Source: Oryzias latipes (taxonomy: Eukaryota; Chordata; Actinopteri; Beloniformes; Adrianichthyidae). Taken from it: a DNA stretch of 64,000 nucleotides. Each line of letters starts with the position of its first letter. The stretch's first letter is position 1. The DNA lies in the NCBI RefSeq assembly GCF_002234675.1, contig NC_019863.2, positions 4,082,609 through 4,146,608 on the forward strand, read 5' to 3'. Shown piece after piece: positions 1 to 11,394 of this stretch. The notes under the pieces are model-generated. The model was not told the DNA's origin. It was given only the letters and a program-made list of their open reading frames with translations, and searched no databases. The position numbers and the translations under genes were made by a program.

Positions 1-139
1 GGTTCCTCACTTTGTGATGTCACAATGTGAGGACCCGCTCATTTCTGTGAACTGGGAGAGCTGGAGCTTGAAGAGCAGGTTTTTAGAGGAATACTCAGAA
101 ATGCGTGAATGGATCAGAATACCACTTTGGGATTTCTTT

Positions 140-362
140 TTGTGCTATCCTATGGGGTCCAGATGACCCCACCCTAACATTGACCTGTTATCCCGACCAT
201 GACAAAGGTGGATAAAGGTAATCTATCTTACACTATCTTACATTAAAGGTAATGTAATCTATGGACACCAGTGAAGATCACAAATCATTGAAGAAAAAAG
301 GTTCAACGCACTGTCTAGTGGGTCTAGATGACCCCACTCCCACTGCTAGGATAGCACAAGGG
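140..362. mobile_element. Short inverted-repeat element (MITE), family A, copy 1
   Basis: A roughly 220-bp element whose ends are TTGTGCTATCCTA on the left and its reverse complement TAGGATAGCACAA on the right. A second copy lies at 12744-12948, and the two share most of their interior, including a stretch around ACACCAGTGAAGATCACAAA. It has no coding capacity. It lies in an intron of the unidentified plus-strand gene whose exons follow at 445. Confidence 0.7.
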
Positions 363-444
363 TCAAAGGCTTAAAAAAGTCGATTTTGCCTGATATAGGC
401 CCTTTTAAGGTTTGGATGATTTAACGTCCTCCTGCTCCTTGCAG

Positions 445-647
445 CCCTCCAGTCTCCGATAGAGTACCAGCGCAGGGAAAGCCTGTCCAACAGCTTAGGC
501 AGGACCGTGAAGTCTCCAGCTGTGCCCCCGTCCGGCCAGCGGCTTCACTCCTCGGAGTCCATGGACAGGCCTCACCAGCCCTGCCTGCTGTCCTACAACA
601 ACTCGCTGCCCTCTCTTCACTCGCCACGACTGCAGCCAAGCTCCAAG
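445..647 (+). CDS. Internal exon of unidentified gene (near its 3' end)
   Basis: An acceptor (CCTTGCAG) precedes 445 and a donor (AAG then GTGACA) follows 647. Only the reading frame starting at 447 is both open and able to join the next exon without a stop. The 67 codons are rich in Ser, Pro, Leu and His (for example SLSNSLGRTVKSP and SYNNSLPSLHSP), typical of a disordered cytoplasmic tail. Earlier exons lie left of the window. I do not recognise the protein. In human the gene on this side of B4GALNT1 is SLC26A10, with ARHGEF25 beyond it, but no STAS, DH or PH signature is visible here, so no name is given. Confidence 0.72.
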
Positions 648-716
648 GTGACATCATGTTTTCGTTTATGACCCATCTCTGTTTCCTGTCTTTACTTGAC
701 TTTCTCTTGTCTCTAG

Positions 717-851
717 ACCTCGAACCAGTGTGAGGGGACGTTCCGAGCAGCTCCATTTTCCTCATTTCAGCAGCTCAGTATGCGCTCAAAAGTGAAGCCT
801 GACTGTGCTTCATGCACCAGCCTGTCACCCTGCAGCCATCACAGTCACAAG
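717..851 (+). CDS. Next exon of the unidentified gene
   Basis: The exon is bounded by CTCTAG at its 5' side and GTAACA at its 3' side. It is exactly 45 codons, in phase 0 at both ends, and continues the frame of the 445-647 exon. The peptide is Ser- and Cys-rich (SFQQLSMRSKVKPDCASC, then a HHSHK end). It can join either the short exon at 977 or the distant exon at 8147, both in phase 0. Confidence 0.72.
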
Positions 852-976
852 GTAACACCCTACTCTGTTGTGCTACAAAAACAAAAAAAAAACCTACGAC
901 TCTAAGAAAAGTGGAAAGTGTACTGGAGCTAAAACAACAAAAAAGTCAACAAACGTCAGTAATTTCTGTCTTGCAG

Positions 977-1024
977 CTGCACAACTGCAAGACGTATTCT
1001 GTGATTTCTGAAGAGCTTCGATGA
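977..1024 (+). CDS. Possible alternative last exon (short)
   Basis: A good acceptor (TTCTGTCTTGCAG) is followed by 15 codons ending EELR and a TGA at 1022-1024, in phase with the preceding exon. It competes with the 8147 exon. It would give the protein a 15-residue tail and avoid the 7.3-kb transposon-filled intron. No clear AATAAA follows nearby, which weakens the call. Confidence 0.4.
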   Translation: MHNCKTYSVISEELR

Positions 1025-1500
1025 AACTGGTGCAGCTTTTGTCACAGCAACCATTTATTATGATCAGCAATGCTGGGAGGAAATTACTCTTTGTCTGCCT
1101 TTGTCAAATATCCTGTTTTTGTTTCTGTGCTGGTTCTGACTGGACTGGACAGTCAGGTCAGTGGGTCAGGGAAACCCACTGACCTGCCGTTTTATCGTGT
1201 CCACTCACACTTCCACCAAGTGTTGGAAATGGTTAGATCGCATCGCCCGCATTTAAAAGACGTGCTGATCTGACCCGAATTCACACCGTGGTCCTCTCCT
1301 CTCGGTTCTTCAAAAACAGGCTCCCTTTAGTGAAAAATCTTTACCCCATTGAGAGATTGTCTGTAAATAAGCAAAAAAAAAAAAAAGATAAATGGGTAAG
1401 AACAATGGTATTACCATTAGGGAGAAGGAATATAGTCATTACAACATGTTTTCTCAAACTCAGATTCTTTTGCTTTTGAAAAACTTTCTTGATAAAATTA

Positions 1501-3029
1501 CCGTAATTTCCGGACTATAAGCCGCTGCTTTTTTCCTGCGCTTACAGCCCTGCGGCTTATTCAGTGATGCGGCTAATTTATGAATTTAATTGGCAGCCAC
1601 CGTGTACGTCCTTTCGGACTCAGTGAATGGTTTGATTCTCTATCTAACACCAAGCACGAGGCATTTGTTTTTCAACTCACTAAACAGCCAAACAGCATGG
1701 ACCTCAGTTCAGGTCTTAGACACTTCAGTCATGGTTCAACAAAACGAAACACGCATGCCCGGCCGCATCCCAGAATCCTTTGGTGCCATTAGACCCAACG
1801 TGCACGTGATCGCCGCTACAATATGATGAAACTTTCAAGTTAGAAGCAATCGTTAAAAGCAGCGTAAAAAAGTCCACCGTCACCAACGGGTTTGGAAAAG
1901 CCGGTTTGCTGCGTGACGGAGAGAACAGCGCATGCTCAGGAGTGAATTTACCTCTGAGTCATAGTGACTCTGCTGGCTGCACGTAAATATGTGGGAATAA
2001 CATCAGCCTTTATTTTGTCGGGACACGACTGGAAACACAAATCGACGTGATCGTTTTAACGGTTTCTAAGAACTGAGCGGAATTTTGCATTGAAAAGCTC
2101 ACAGCCTCCGTGTGAGCTGGAGACATGTCCTGCTGCTCTTATAGAGCTGTGGGGCCGATGGCAGTCTGATGGCTCCCACACGTAACAACACATCCGCCCC
2201 TCATCCACAAAACTTACAGTATTAAGTCCGATTGCTCTGTACAGACACGATTTGCTCCTCCCTGGAGCCGCCCTGGCCAGAGGTGTCGGAGAAGATAGGA
2301 AGGGGGGCGAGCGCGGAGCGCAGAGGCGTCCGCGGAGCAACAGTGTTTGTTGTGTAAGGAAACTTCTGACGCACGCACCGCACTGAGGCGCTGGTATCAC
2401 GCTGAGGCGCGCTTTCAGTCGTCGCTGCTTTATTTTACCGGTGTGTTTTTTTAACCAGCCCTGTTACTCCCATAATGCTACCGCGACACAAGCGGAAGGA
2501 GAGCTGTTCCCGTTCACCCCTCCATGCACTGCTGATACTTGCTCATTCTTAAACACGTACAACAGTGTGGCGAGCTGGGGGTTAGACCCGCCTTTAGCCC
2601 CTAAGACTCATGGGAAATGGGGAATCGCGAATGTAAATTTCCTCATCATAACTGAGGGATGTAATGTTGATTACATGGTTACTGTTTGTAATTTTATGTA
2701 TGATAACTAGATTGTCAATAAGTAAAAAAAACAAAAAAAAAATAAATAAATAAAAAAACCATAACTGAGGAACTTGTGAACAGAATAGAGGTGCATGCTG
2801 TTTGGCAGATGTGGGTATAGTCACATGCATGAGCCTGAAGCAAGGCTGACTCCTCCCACAGTGTGCCAATGCAGAGTACTTACTCTGGGAGTCAGGATGT
2901 GACTTCTCAGATTCACTATGATGCCTACTATATGCGGCTTGTACTCTGACGCGGCTTGTATATGTGTAAAAATAGTTACACACGTGAAAATGGGTGGAAG
3001 CAGCTTGTAAATGGGTCTGGAATTTACAG
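1501..3029. mobile_element. Inverted-repeat DNA transposon, TA-flanked (family B)
   Basis: The left end reads CCGTAATTTCCGGACTATAA after a TA. The right end is an imperfect reverse complement (GTCTGGAATTTACAG) followed by TA at 3030-3031, which is also the left flanking TA of the next element. Subterminal GCGGCTTAT/GCGGCTTGT motifs appear at both ends. The interior has only short chance ORFs. It lies in the last intron of the unidentified gene. The TA flanks suggest a Tc1/mariner-type mobiliser, but no transposase is present. Confidence 0.65.
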
Positions 3030-3031
3030 TA

Positions 3032-3376
3032 CTGTATTTTCACGACCACAGGGCGCACTGAGTTTTAGGGCGCGGTCTCATTTCTCATCGGTATTTGACC
3101 GGACATGTTAACACAACATACCGGTAAAACATGCATGCCAGTGTTGAACCTTTCCTGCCACAATGTTTCTGACCGCGGGGGAGACAGCGGATCTTCTTTC
3201 TGGGCTCACTTCCCGGTTCGGACCCTCAGAGGCTCCAGAGCGGGTTAGTAAAAGAACCAGTCTCAGTTCTTTTGGAGGAAAACTTTTTTTTTTTATTACT
3301 GCTCTCCCTAACGGAGTAACACAAACTGAATGCGCGCTCACACACACACAAACACACACACACACATGCACACACG

Positions 3377-3443
<67 letters not shown>

Positions 3444-3695
3444 ACACTTAGCTGAGTGTCTGCCCCCTCCTTATGCAAACAGGGGAGCGCGGCACGCAGG
3501 AACTCAGCACACACACATACACACTCACTGTGGAAAAAAGCAGCGGGAGAAAAACTGAGTTGGTTCTCATGCCATCTTCTACTACTCCTCCTCAGTCCCA
3601 CAGCTACACATTAGGTGCACCGCCTCGTAGGGCGCCCCCTACAGTTTGGGAAAATGTAAGACCTTTAAGCGCGCCTTATAGTCGTGAAAATACAG
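3032..3695. mobile_element. Inverted-repeat DNA transposon, TA-flanked (family C)
   Basis: The ends are a perfect 15-bp inverted repeat: CTGTATTTTCACGAC at 3032 and GTCGTGAAAATACAG ending at 3695, with TA on each side (3030-3031 and 3696-3697). It abuts family B, so one was probably inserted at the edge of the other. The interior carries a segment (about 3147-3430) that is also found inside a different element at 36955-37230, and a CA microsatellite. Confidence 0.75.
3339..3441. repeat. (CA)n microsatellite
   Basis: About 100 bp of almost pure CA dinucleotide on the plus strand, with a few AA and GC interruptions near 3350-3380. It generates long artefactual Thr-His and Val-Cys ORFs on the two strands. 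It sits inside the family C element. Confidence 0.95.
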
Positions 3696-3755
3696 TATTT
3701 TTTCTTGAAGGACAGAAAATTAGCCCTTTTTATTTCTTGGAACAAAGGTCTGTTG

Positions 3756-5960
3756 TACGGAGCCCGTGTCCTGACATTAAGATATAAAAATATATCTTGT
3801 TCCCACAGATTAATATCTTGTTCCCACAGGTTATTATGTCGTTCGCACGAAATACTATTCCGTTCCCACAAGATACTATTCCGTTCCCACAAGATACTAT
3901 TGCGTTCCCTCAAAATACTATTCCGTTCCCTCGAAATGATTAACTCGTGCGAACGCAATAATTATGTCGTTCGAACGCAATAATTAATCCGTTCGAACGC
4001 AATAATTATTCACGTCATAAGTCATTCACACGGATATGCTCTCTGTACGCCGGCAAAAGCCGCTTTCAGCGGTAACTTCCGTGTCTCTGTGACCCATATT
4101 CGTTCAAAAGAGGAACATGAAAAACAAAAATGATCACTTTATTACAGTCTCAATGAATATAAGAAAAATATCAAAAGATTTATGATAACTAGGCTGCTTT
4201 GTCATACGATAGCTCCTGCTAGGCTACTACTAGCTCCGCCGCAGAGCTCTCTGATCATATATGCCGGCATTTGGGCAACTGGCTGGTCTGTTGTCAGACA
4301 GCTGATATTGTAGTTTAGGGTCGAATAGGAATAATAATATTCAGGACTTGTCTTTTATTAACTTTAGCAGTCAGTATCTTTACATTCGAAGGCTATTAGG
4401 CTACATGCTAACTGACTAGCCGATCATTTCCTGTTATTAATTTACGTCATAGATTTACAGCAGATACCTTCACATTTCTGTCTGTGTGTGTCTCATTACA
4501 TTGCATTGAAGACACGGAGGATGTTTAGAGAACAGATTTATTTATTTTAAAAAGCACAGAAGCATCCATCGTATTCACGTTCACATCATCATCTGGTACG
4601 CCTCAGTCATCTTGCTGCAAAAACCGCTTCCTGCCGCTACTTCCGTGTCTCTGTGAGCATTCAATAGGGGTAAAAATAAAAGCAAGAATAGTCGATCTGT
4701 TATTTTCTCGATGAAAATCTGAAAAATATCATATTAAGCTGGATGCTTCGCCTAAAGCACTTACCTTTAGCTTGTAGCATAACAACAATAGCAGTACGTC
4801 CCGTTTCCCAGAGTGCTTTGCTGCCAATCACTGGCCAATTATTGGTCTTGTTGTTAGACCTTGGTCACAGGGACACGGTGATTGGCTAGTGATTGGCAGC
4901 AAAGCACTCTGGGAAACGGGACGTACTGCTATTGTTGTTATGCTACAAGCTAAAGGTAAGTGCTTTAGGCGAAGCATCCAGCTTAATATGATATTTTTCA
5001 GATTTTCATCGAGAAAATAACAGATCGACCATTCTTGCTTTTATTTTTACCCCTATTGAATGCTCACAGAGACACGGAAGTAGCGGCAGGAAGCGGCTTT
5101 TGCAGCAAGATGACTGAGGGCGTACCAGATGATGTGAACGTGAATACGATGGATGCTTCTGTGCTTTTTAAAATAAATAAATCTGTTCTCTAAACATCCT
5201 CCGTGTCTTCAATGCAATGTAATGAGACACACACAGACAGGAATGTGAAGGTATCTGCTGTAAATCTATGACGTAAATTAATAACAGGAAATGATCGGCT
5301 AGTCAGTTAGCATGTAGCCTAATAGCCTTCGAATGTAAAGATACTGACTGCTAAAGTTAATAAAAGACAAGTCCTGAATATTATTATTCCTATTCGACCC
5401 TAAACTACAATATCAGCTGTCTGACAAGACCAGCCAGTTGCCCAAATGCCGGCATATATGATCAGAGAGCTCTGCGGCGGAGCTAGTAGTAGCCTAGCAG
5501 GAGCTATCGTATGACAAAGCAGCCTAGTTATCATAAATCTTTTGATATTTTTCTTATATTCATTGAGACGGTAATAAAGTGATCATTTTTGTTTTTCATG
5601 TTCCTTTTTTGAACGAATATGGGTCACAGAGACACGGAAGTTACCGCTGAAAGCGGCTTTTGCCGGCGTACAGAGAGCATATCCGCGTGAATGACTTATG
5701 ACGTGAATAATTATTGCGTTCGAACGGATTAATTATTGCGTTTGAACGACATAATTATTGCGTTCGCACGAGTTAATCATTTCGAGGGAACGGAATAGTA
5801 TTTTGAGGGAACGCAATAGTATCTTGTGGGAACGGAATAGTATCTTGTGGGAACGGAATAGTATTTCGTGCGAACGACATAATAACCTGTGGGAACAAGA
5901 TATTAATCTGTGGGAACAAGATATATTTTTATATCTTAATGTCAGGACACGGGCTCCGTA
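3756..5960. mobile_element. Large foldback (palindromic) element, copy 1
   Basis: The two halves are near-perfect reverse complements of each other: about 1.1 kb left arm, about 1.1 kb right arm, and a loop of only a few tens of bases near 4850-4880. The outer end is TACGGAGCCCGTGTCCTGAC and its mirror closes the element at 5960. It is flanked by a 6-bp direct repeat CTGTTG (3750-3755 and 5961-5966). Just inside each end are about ten tandem motifs built on CGTTCCCACAAGATACTATT and CGTTCGAACGCAATAATTA. There is no transposase and no believable ORF. A 6-bp duplication fits superfamilies such as Dada or IS3EU, as I recall them, but the family is not settled. Confidence 0.85.
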
Positions 5961-6069
5961 CTGTTGACCTTCTGAAGATTGACTTTTTGCTGTGTGAATC
6001 TGTGCTGTTTCCTTTTACTAGAGGGCTCTTCTTTGTGCCAAACAGTATTTTTATAATAAGATAATAAAG

Positions 6070-7548
6070 TACGGAGCCCGTGTCCTGACATTAAGATATA
6101 AAATGAATCTTGTTACCACAGATTAATATCTTGTTCGCACGAAATACTATTCCGTTCCCACAAGATACTATTGCGTTCCCTCAAAATACTATTCCGTTCC
6201 CTCGAAATGATTAACTCGTGCGAACGCAATAATTATGTCGTTCGAACGCAATAATTAATCCGTTCGAACGCAATAATTATTCACGTCATAAGTCATTCAC
6301 GCGGATATGCTCTCTGTACGCCGGCAAAAGCCGCTTTCAGCGGTAACATCCGTGTCTCTGTGACCCATATTCGTTCAAAAAAGGAACATGAAAAACAAAA
6401 ATGATCACTTTATTACCGTCTCAATGAATATAAGAAAAATATCAAAACATTTATGATAACTACTGCAATCATTGGCCAATCACCGTGTCCCTGTGACCAA
6501 GGTCTAACAACAAGACCAATGATTGGCCGCAAAGCATTCTGGGAAACTTGACGTACTGCTATTGTTGTTATGCTACAAGCTAAAGGTAAGTGCTTTAGGC
6601 GAAGCAGCCAGCCTAATATGATATTTATCAGATTTACATCGAGCCAATAACAGATCGACCATTCTTGCTTTTATTTTTACCCCTATTGAATGCTCACAGA
6701 GACACGGAAGTAGCGGCAGGAAGCGGCTTTTGCAGCAAGATGACTGAGGGCGTACCAGATGATGTGAACGTGAATACGATGGATGCTTTGTGCTTTTTAA
6801 AATAAATAAATCTGTTCTCTAAACATCCTCCGTGTCTTCAATGCAATGTAATGAGACACACACAGACAGAAATGTAAAGGTATCTGCTGTAAATCTATGA
6901 CGTAAATGAATAACAGGATCAATGATCGGCTAGTCAGTTAGCATGTATCCTTATAGCCTTCGAATGTAAAGCGACTGACTGCTAAAGTTAATGAAAGACA
7001 AGTCCTGAATATTATTATTCCTGTTCGACCCTAAACTACAATATCAGCTGTCTGACAACAGACCAGCCAGTTGCCCAAATGCCGGCATACATCAAAGAGC
7101 TCTGCGGCGGAGCTAGTAGTAGCCTAGCAGGAGCTATCGTATGACAAAGCAGCCTAGTTATCATAAATCTATTGATATTTTTCTTATATTCATTGAGACG
7201 GTAATAAAGTGATCATTTTTGTTTTTCATGTTCCTTTTTTGAACGAATATGGGTCACAGAGACACGGAAGTTACCGCTGAAAGCGGCTTTTGCCGGCGTA
7301 CAGAGAGCATATCCGCGTGAATGACTTATGACGTGAATAATTATTGCGTTCGAACGGATTAATTATTGCGTTCGAACGACATAATTATTGCGTTCGCACG
7401 AGTTAATCATTTCGAGGGAACGGAGTAGTATTTTGAGGGAACGCAATAGTATTTCGTGCGAACGACATAATAACCTGTGGGAACAAGATATTAATCTGTG
7501 GGAACAAGATATATTTTTATATCTTAATGTCAGGACACGGGCTCAGTA
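6070..7548. mobile_element. Large foldback element, copy 2 (shortened left arm)
   Basis: It has the same ends (TACGGAGCCCGTG on the left; GGGCTCAGTA on the right, with one change) and the same subterminal motifs as copy 1. It is flanked by a different 6-bp direct repeat, ATAAAG (6064-6069 and 7549-7554), so it is an independent insertion. The right arm is nearly full length. The left arm is only about 0.4 kb and lacks the inner part found in copy 1. The central loop is in the opposite orientation to that of copy 1. Only about 103 bp separates the two copies. Confidence 0.82.
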
Positions 7549-8146
7549 ATAAAGAAATGAACACCTACTTTATAAATAAGACAGTTGTGTTTTTAAGTTA
7601 TTTGAGTCTGTGTTGTGCTTCCCTCCTCTGATCAGACAAAATAAAAGCTGTTTTAATCTCTCTGCAGTTGGTTTTTCTGCCTAATTTGATTACTTCCATG
7701 TATTTTTAAACTGTTTACTGTTCTAGTGAAAAAAATACGATTTCTTCGCAGTCTGTTTTTCGTTCATGAAATACTTAGCTACACCTGTGTGGGCTGATTT
7801 TTGTGCCATTAATCCAAGCGCAAAGCAATTTTTACTCAAAAAAACATGGAGGTGAGGGTTGATGTCTGTGATTTGCAGGCTTCTGTGGCACGTTTGTGAC
7901 GCGGTTTCTCGCTCTGTTTCGAGCGCAGAAGAGAGAATGTCTCTGGAGGGAAACATTTTTTTGTTTGGACGCATTTTTGAGTTTCAAGTCCAACTTTTTT
8001 TTTTTTTTAAGCACACAAAACTTTTAAAGGGTTGTGCTTGGAATAATGGCACAAAAATCAATCCCTCCATACACCTGAGGTGATCCATAACCTGGATGTG
8101 ACCTCACAGAAAACAGGGATTGAATGGGATGTGTCTCTCCTCTCAG

Positions 8147-8251
8147 GGGGTGTCTGCCAGTTTCCAGACCATCACGTTCTGTGATGCTGCCTCTTATTCA
8201 GCGCATCGACCGCACAGCTTGGATCAGCTAAAGGAGACAGAACAGCCGTGA
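8147..8251 (+). CDS. Probable terminal exon of the unidentified gene
   Basis: A strong acceptor (GTCTCTCCTCTCAG) is followed by 34 codons and TGA at 8249-8251, in phase 0, matching the donor at 851. The peptide runs GVSASFQTITFCDAASYS and ends LKETEQP. Codon content and the absence of any repeat signature make this look like a real exon. Joining it to the 717-851 exon requires splicing out a 7.3-kb intron made mostly of transposons. I do not recognise the protein. Confidence 0.6.
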   Translation, partial: GVSASFQTITFCDAASYSAHRPHSLDQLKETEQP

Positions 8252-9435
8252 CCCATCAATGAGGCACAAACTCTGTCCTCTCAATCCTGCACTGAAATCC
8301 ACAGGGTCCCTGTTGAGTCTTTCCTTTGATACAGGCCTGTCTGGATTCTAGTGGCTTGATTTTGTTGTGTTATATACAGGATACGATGATTAGATAAGTA
8401 CAGGTGAGATGAATATAGGGTGAAAATCTGCGTTTTAATGTGGCTTCATATTGCAAAGGTTTCCGTTTCTTGTTCTTTTCATTGAAAACTTCCTATTTGA
8501 TATTTTTGCTACATTTTTACAAATTTAATTTAATTCCCTCTGTCCTGGAGCTCGCTGAACGTCTGCTTTGGCTCTGGAATCCATCCACGTGTTCCCTCAG
8601 ATCTAGCATGTAGCTAAGGTTTCCACAAAGTGGACTCTTTTTCTTTTTAACCCTTGCATTGTGAGTGTTATCTGGGTTCAGCACATTTGTGAAATTACGC
8701 CAATGTATGTTTGATAAGGAAGCAGAGAGAGGAAAGATAAAACGGAGAAGCTAATCCATCACGCTCTAAAATCAATCATTTCTATGGGATTGTACTGTCA
8801 TGAACGTGTACTATGAAAGAGAAGTTCACATACTTGTTTTTCTTTTTTTCTCATATGCTCTTGTTTGTTCAGGCATAAAATGCCGGTCACAAATCCACCG
8901 TGGAACAATCGTTCACTGTCAAGACTCTGTTTCTCTTTGTGGCTGTCTGGTCGACTTTCTACAGAAAAATGTTAGCCATCATTTAAAATGAGTGTTTGGA
9001 CTTTCATGCACATAAAGCCTCCACCAAGTAAATGTTTTCTCTGTCATGTATTTATTTTTAAACCTGTGAGCGCATGTCCTAAAAGGAGATGAGTTTGAAC
9101 AGACATCTTAATGTTCATATTCCAATTGTGTTCGTTTTTTTTCAGTTTGTGTTTCTTTAAGTTGTGGAACAACTGCAAAAAACCTCAGAGATCAATAATC
9201 TACTACTGTCTTTTTAATCAGAATGTGCAGATGCACTTATGTTTAATAGAGATTTGTTTTTAATAATGTATGCGCTTTATTCTGAGTGCAAAGTAAATTT
9301 TTGCTGTAAAGCTAAACGTGTGAAACAAATTGGAGAGTGGGTTTTCGGTGATTTAAATGATAACGTTAACTAGGGTATGGAAGAAAACGTTTTAAATTTG
9401 AAACAAAGCAATAAACATTGAGACCTATAGCATCA
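8252..9435 (+). other. Candidate 3' UTR of the unidentified gene
   Basis: This is AT-rich, non-coding and free of recognisable repeats. It runs from the stop codon at 8251 to an AATAAA at 9410-9415. I see no other gene signal. The extent is inferred only from the polyadenylation hexamer. Confidence 0.4.
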
Positions 9436-9982
9436 GAGAAGCTGGGTTTGAAGTGAACCTGCTGGTGTGAAGCGCCCCCTTGTGGAGAAGAATCCTCAGT
9501 GTTAAATTGAGGGGAAGTTCCTGCAGTGAATAGAGCTTTATGTTTTAATTTCTTTTGACTTTAAAATTTGACATTTTAAAAGGTAAGTTGACATAGAAAT
9601 GCTGCAACATTATGTTATCACCACTACAAAGAGGTTTACGTTGGTTTGAAACTTTTTTCAAGCCAATTTCAATATTTTAGATCTTTTTCTACATCACTTT
9701 CCATAGTATTGGTGTGATATTTTCGTGAAAAATGATCCTTCAATAAAGACTAAGGACAAATGTGATGTTAGATCCTTCACAAAAATGTTCAAGCGACTCT
9801 GTCCTGCTGCTTCAGTATTCATCTTATCATTGCGAATGTTTTTGGTCTGTTTCCTCCCTTTCCTTTGCCTTTCTGAAAAGCTCTTGCCTTTTGCCAGGCC
9901 ACAGTTGAAAATGAGAACATTGTACCTGGATGAGTAAAGGTCAAATATAATAAATAAACTCAAGCCAGTATTTTGGATTCGG

Positions 9983-10853
9983 GCAGGGGCGGACTTACAA
10001 TTAAACAAAGGAGGCAATCGACCCAAGGTCTGGGGGGGGGGGGGGGGGGGGGGGGTCAAGGCGAGCTGAACACTTAAAAAAAATCACAAATAATTTTCAT
10101 GGCCATCATTATTTTTAGCCCTTAAACAAAGAATAAAAAAGAAAAATCACAAAAATTTCAAAAGACTACTTATGTAAAAATGTTTCATCCTCCCCCCAAC
10201 AGCAAGTCAGCAAGCAGGGCGAAAATCTGTGAAGAGATTTTTAAAAAATGTGTTAAGATGAAGCATTGATCTAAGCGGGGGTGAAATATGGTTATTAATA
10301 TACTGTGGATGCAATAAAAGAAAAAAGATGTAATCTTGAACATCGTGAATTTACAGGAAGACAAACAACAAGACAAACATGAGAAAAGGTACAGGAAAGG
10401 AGAGGAAAGGCAAAAAGAGAGGCAGAAAATGGTAAGGTTGCAAATATTTATTTATTTTCTTATTGACACCGCTCCATAGTGTGCTGTTTTGTTCCTTCAT
10501 TTAAGTAATTTTATTTCTTTTGCCTTCTTCAGTAAAATCTGACAAACTAAAGAAAAGTCAGAAGAACCTCATTTGCTCCAACTAGAAAATGATTGGATAA
10601 CAAATTAGTCTATTCACTAAATTGTTTTCCAAGGGAAAAAAAATTTAATTTCAGATTTTAAATGCTTATCAAAACATTTGGATTCTTGACAATGATGCTG
10701 TCTAAAAGCAGACCAGTGAAGACTTTATTCCACGACGTTTTACCCTATAGGTAAGGATTACAACAACAACAAAAAAAAGATAAATACAACTGCTGCAGAG
10801 AGCCCTGTGTTATTGTTCGCCTGGGGCCCTAATCTGCTAATTCCGCCACTAAG
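9983..10853. mobile_element. Inverted-repeat element carrying a poly-G tract
   Basis: The left edge reads AGGGGCGGACTTACAATTA. The right edge, near 10850, is an imperfect mirror (TAATCTGCTAATTCCGCCACT). The interior is non-coding, A-rich, and contains a 24-base G run. The ends resemble the short imperfect inverted repeats of hAT-like elements, but I could not identify a target duplication. Confidence 0.45.
10032..10055. repeat. Poly-G tract (24 G)
   Basis: An uninterrupted run of 24 guanines on the plus strand. It could form G-quadruplexes and is likely to be length-polymorphic or mis-assembled. Confidence 0.9.
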
Positions 10854-11394
10854 CACAAGTTAGGACGGAGAACTGGTTTGTAAATGAAATACTGGACTGT
10901 GCAGTGGGGCACTGTAGTCTAAATAAAGCTGGTTTTAATTTCCCCCATCTTGGCTGAGCCCATGATAAATCTGAAAGAAAAAGCAAAACTAAATGAACCA
11001 GTCAGGAAAAATTTAAGTTTGGCAAACCATTTGCCCTTATCTAAGAAGTTTGTTCCATAACTGTAGATGTTATCTGCCCTCTACCTGGATGTCTACAGCA
11101 TGTGTTTAGATGCTTCTAATTATAGAAGCTTTTTCTCAAGTTCCTGAAAGTCAAATGGTTTTTATTCCAACTATGCATATCAGCACAGTTCTCCTAGTGT
11201 GAAGCCAGAGTCACCCAGTCTTGATATCCAGATGATGCTATCTGGATGTGATCTAATCAATGGAGCCCTCTAGTAAAATGTTGTGGTATTTTTAAAACAA
11301 AAAAACAAGGGTTTGTTGAATCTGCTGTGATTGAGTTTCAACAAACAGTTTTTTTCACATTTCTTTTGACTGTTTTGAGTTGGGCCCAATGACC
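10854..11394. other. Intergenic, nothing recognised
   Basis: AT-rich sequence with no ORF of interest, splice-like exon or repeat signature that I can support. Confidence 0.5.

Noticed and set aside
3108..3601. Long Val-Cys and Thr-His repeat ORFs
   Set aside because: They are translations of the CA microsatellite in different frames, not genes.
3665..5967. Matching ORFs (RERNSILWERNSI) in both arms of the foldback element
   Set aside because: They are frames through the subterminal motif array, repeated because the arms mirror each other; no domain is visible.
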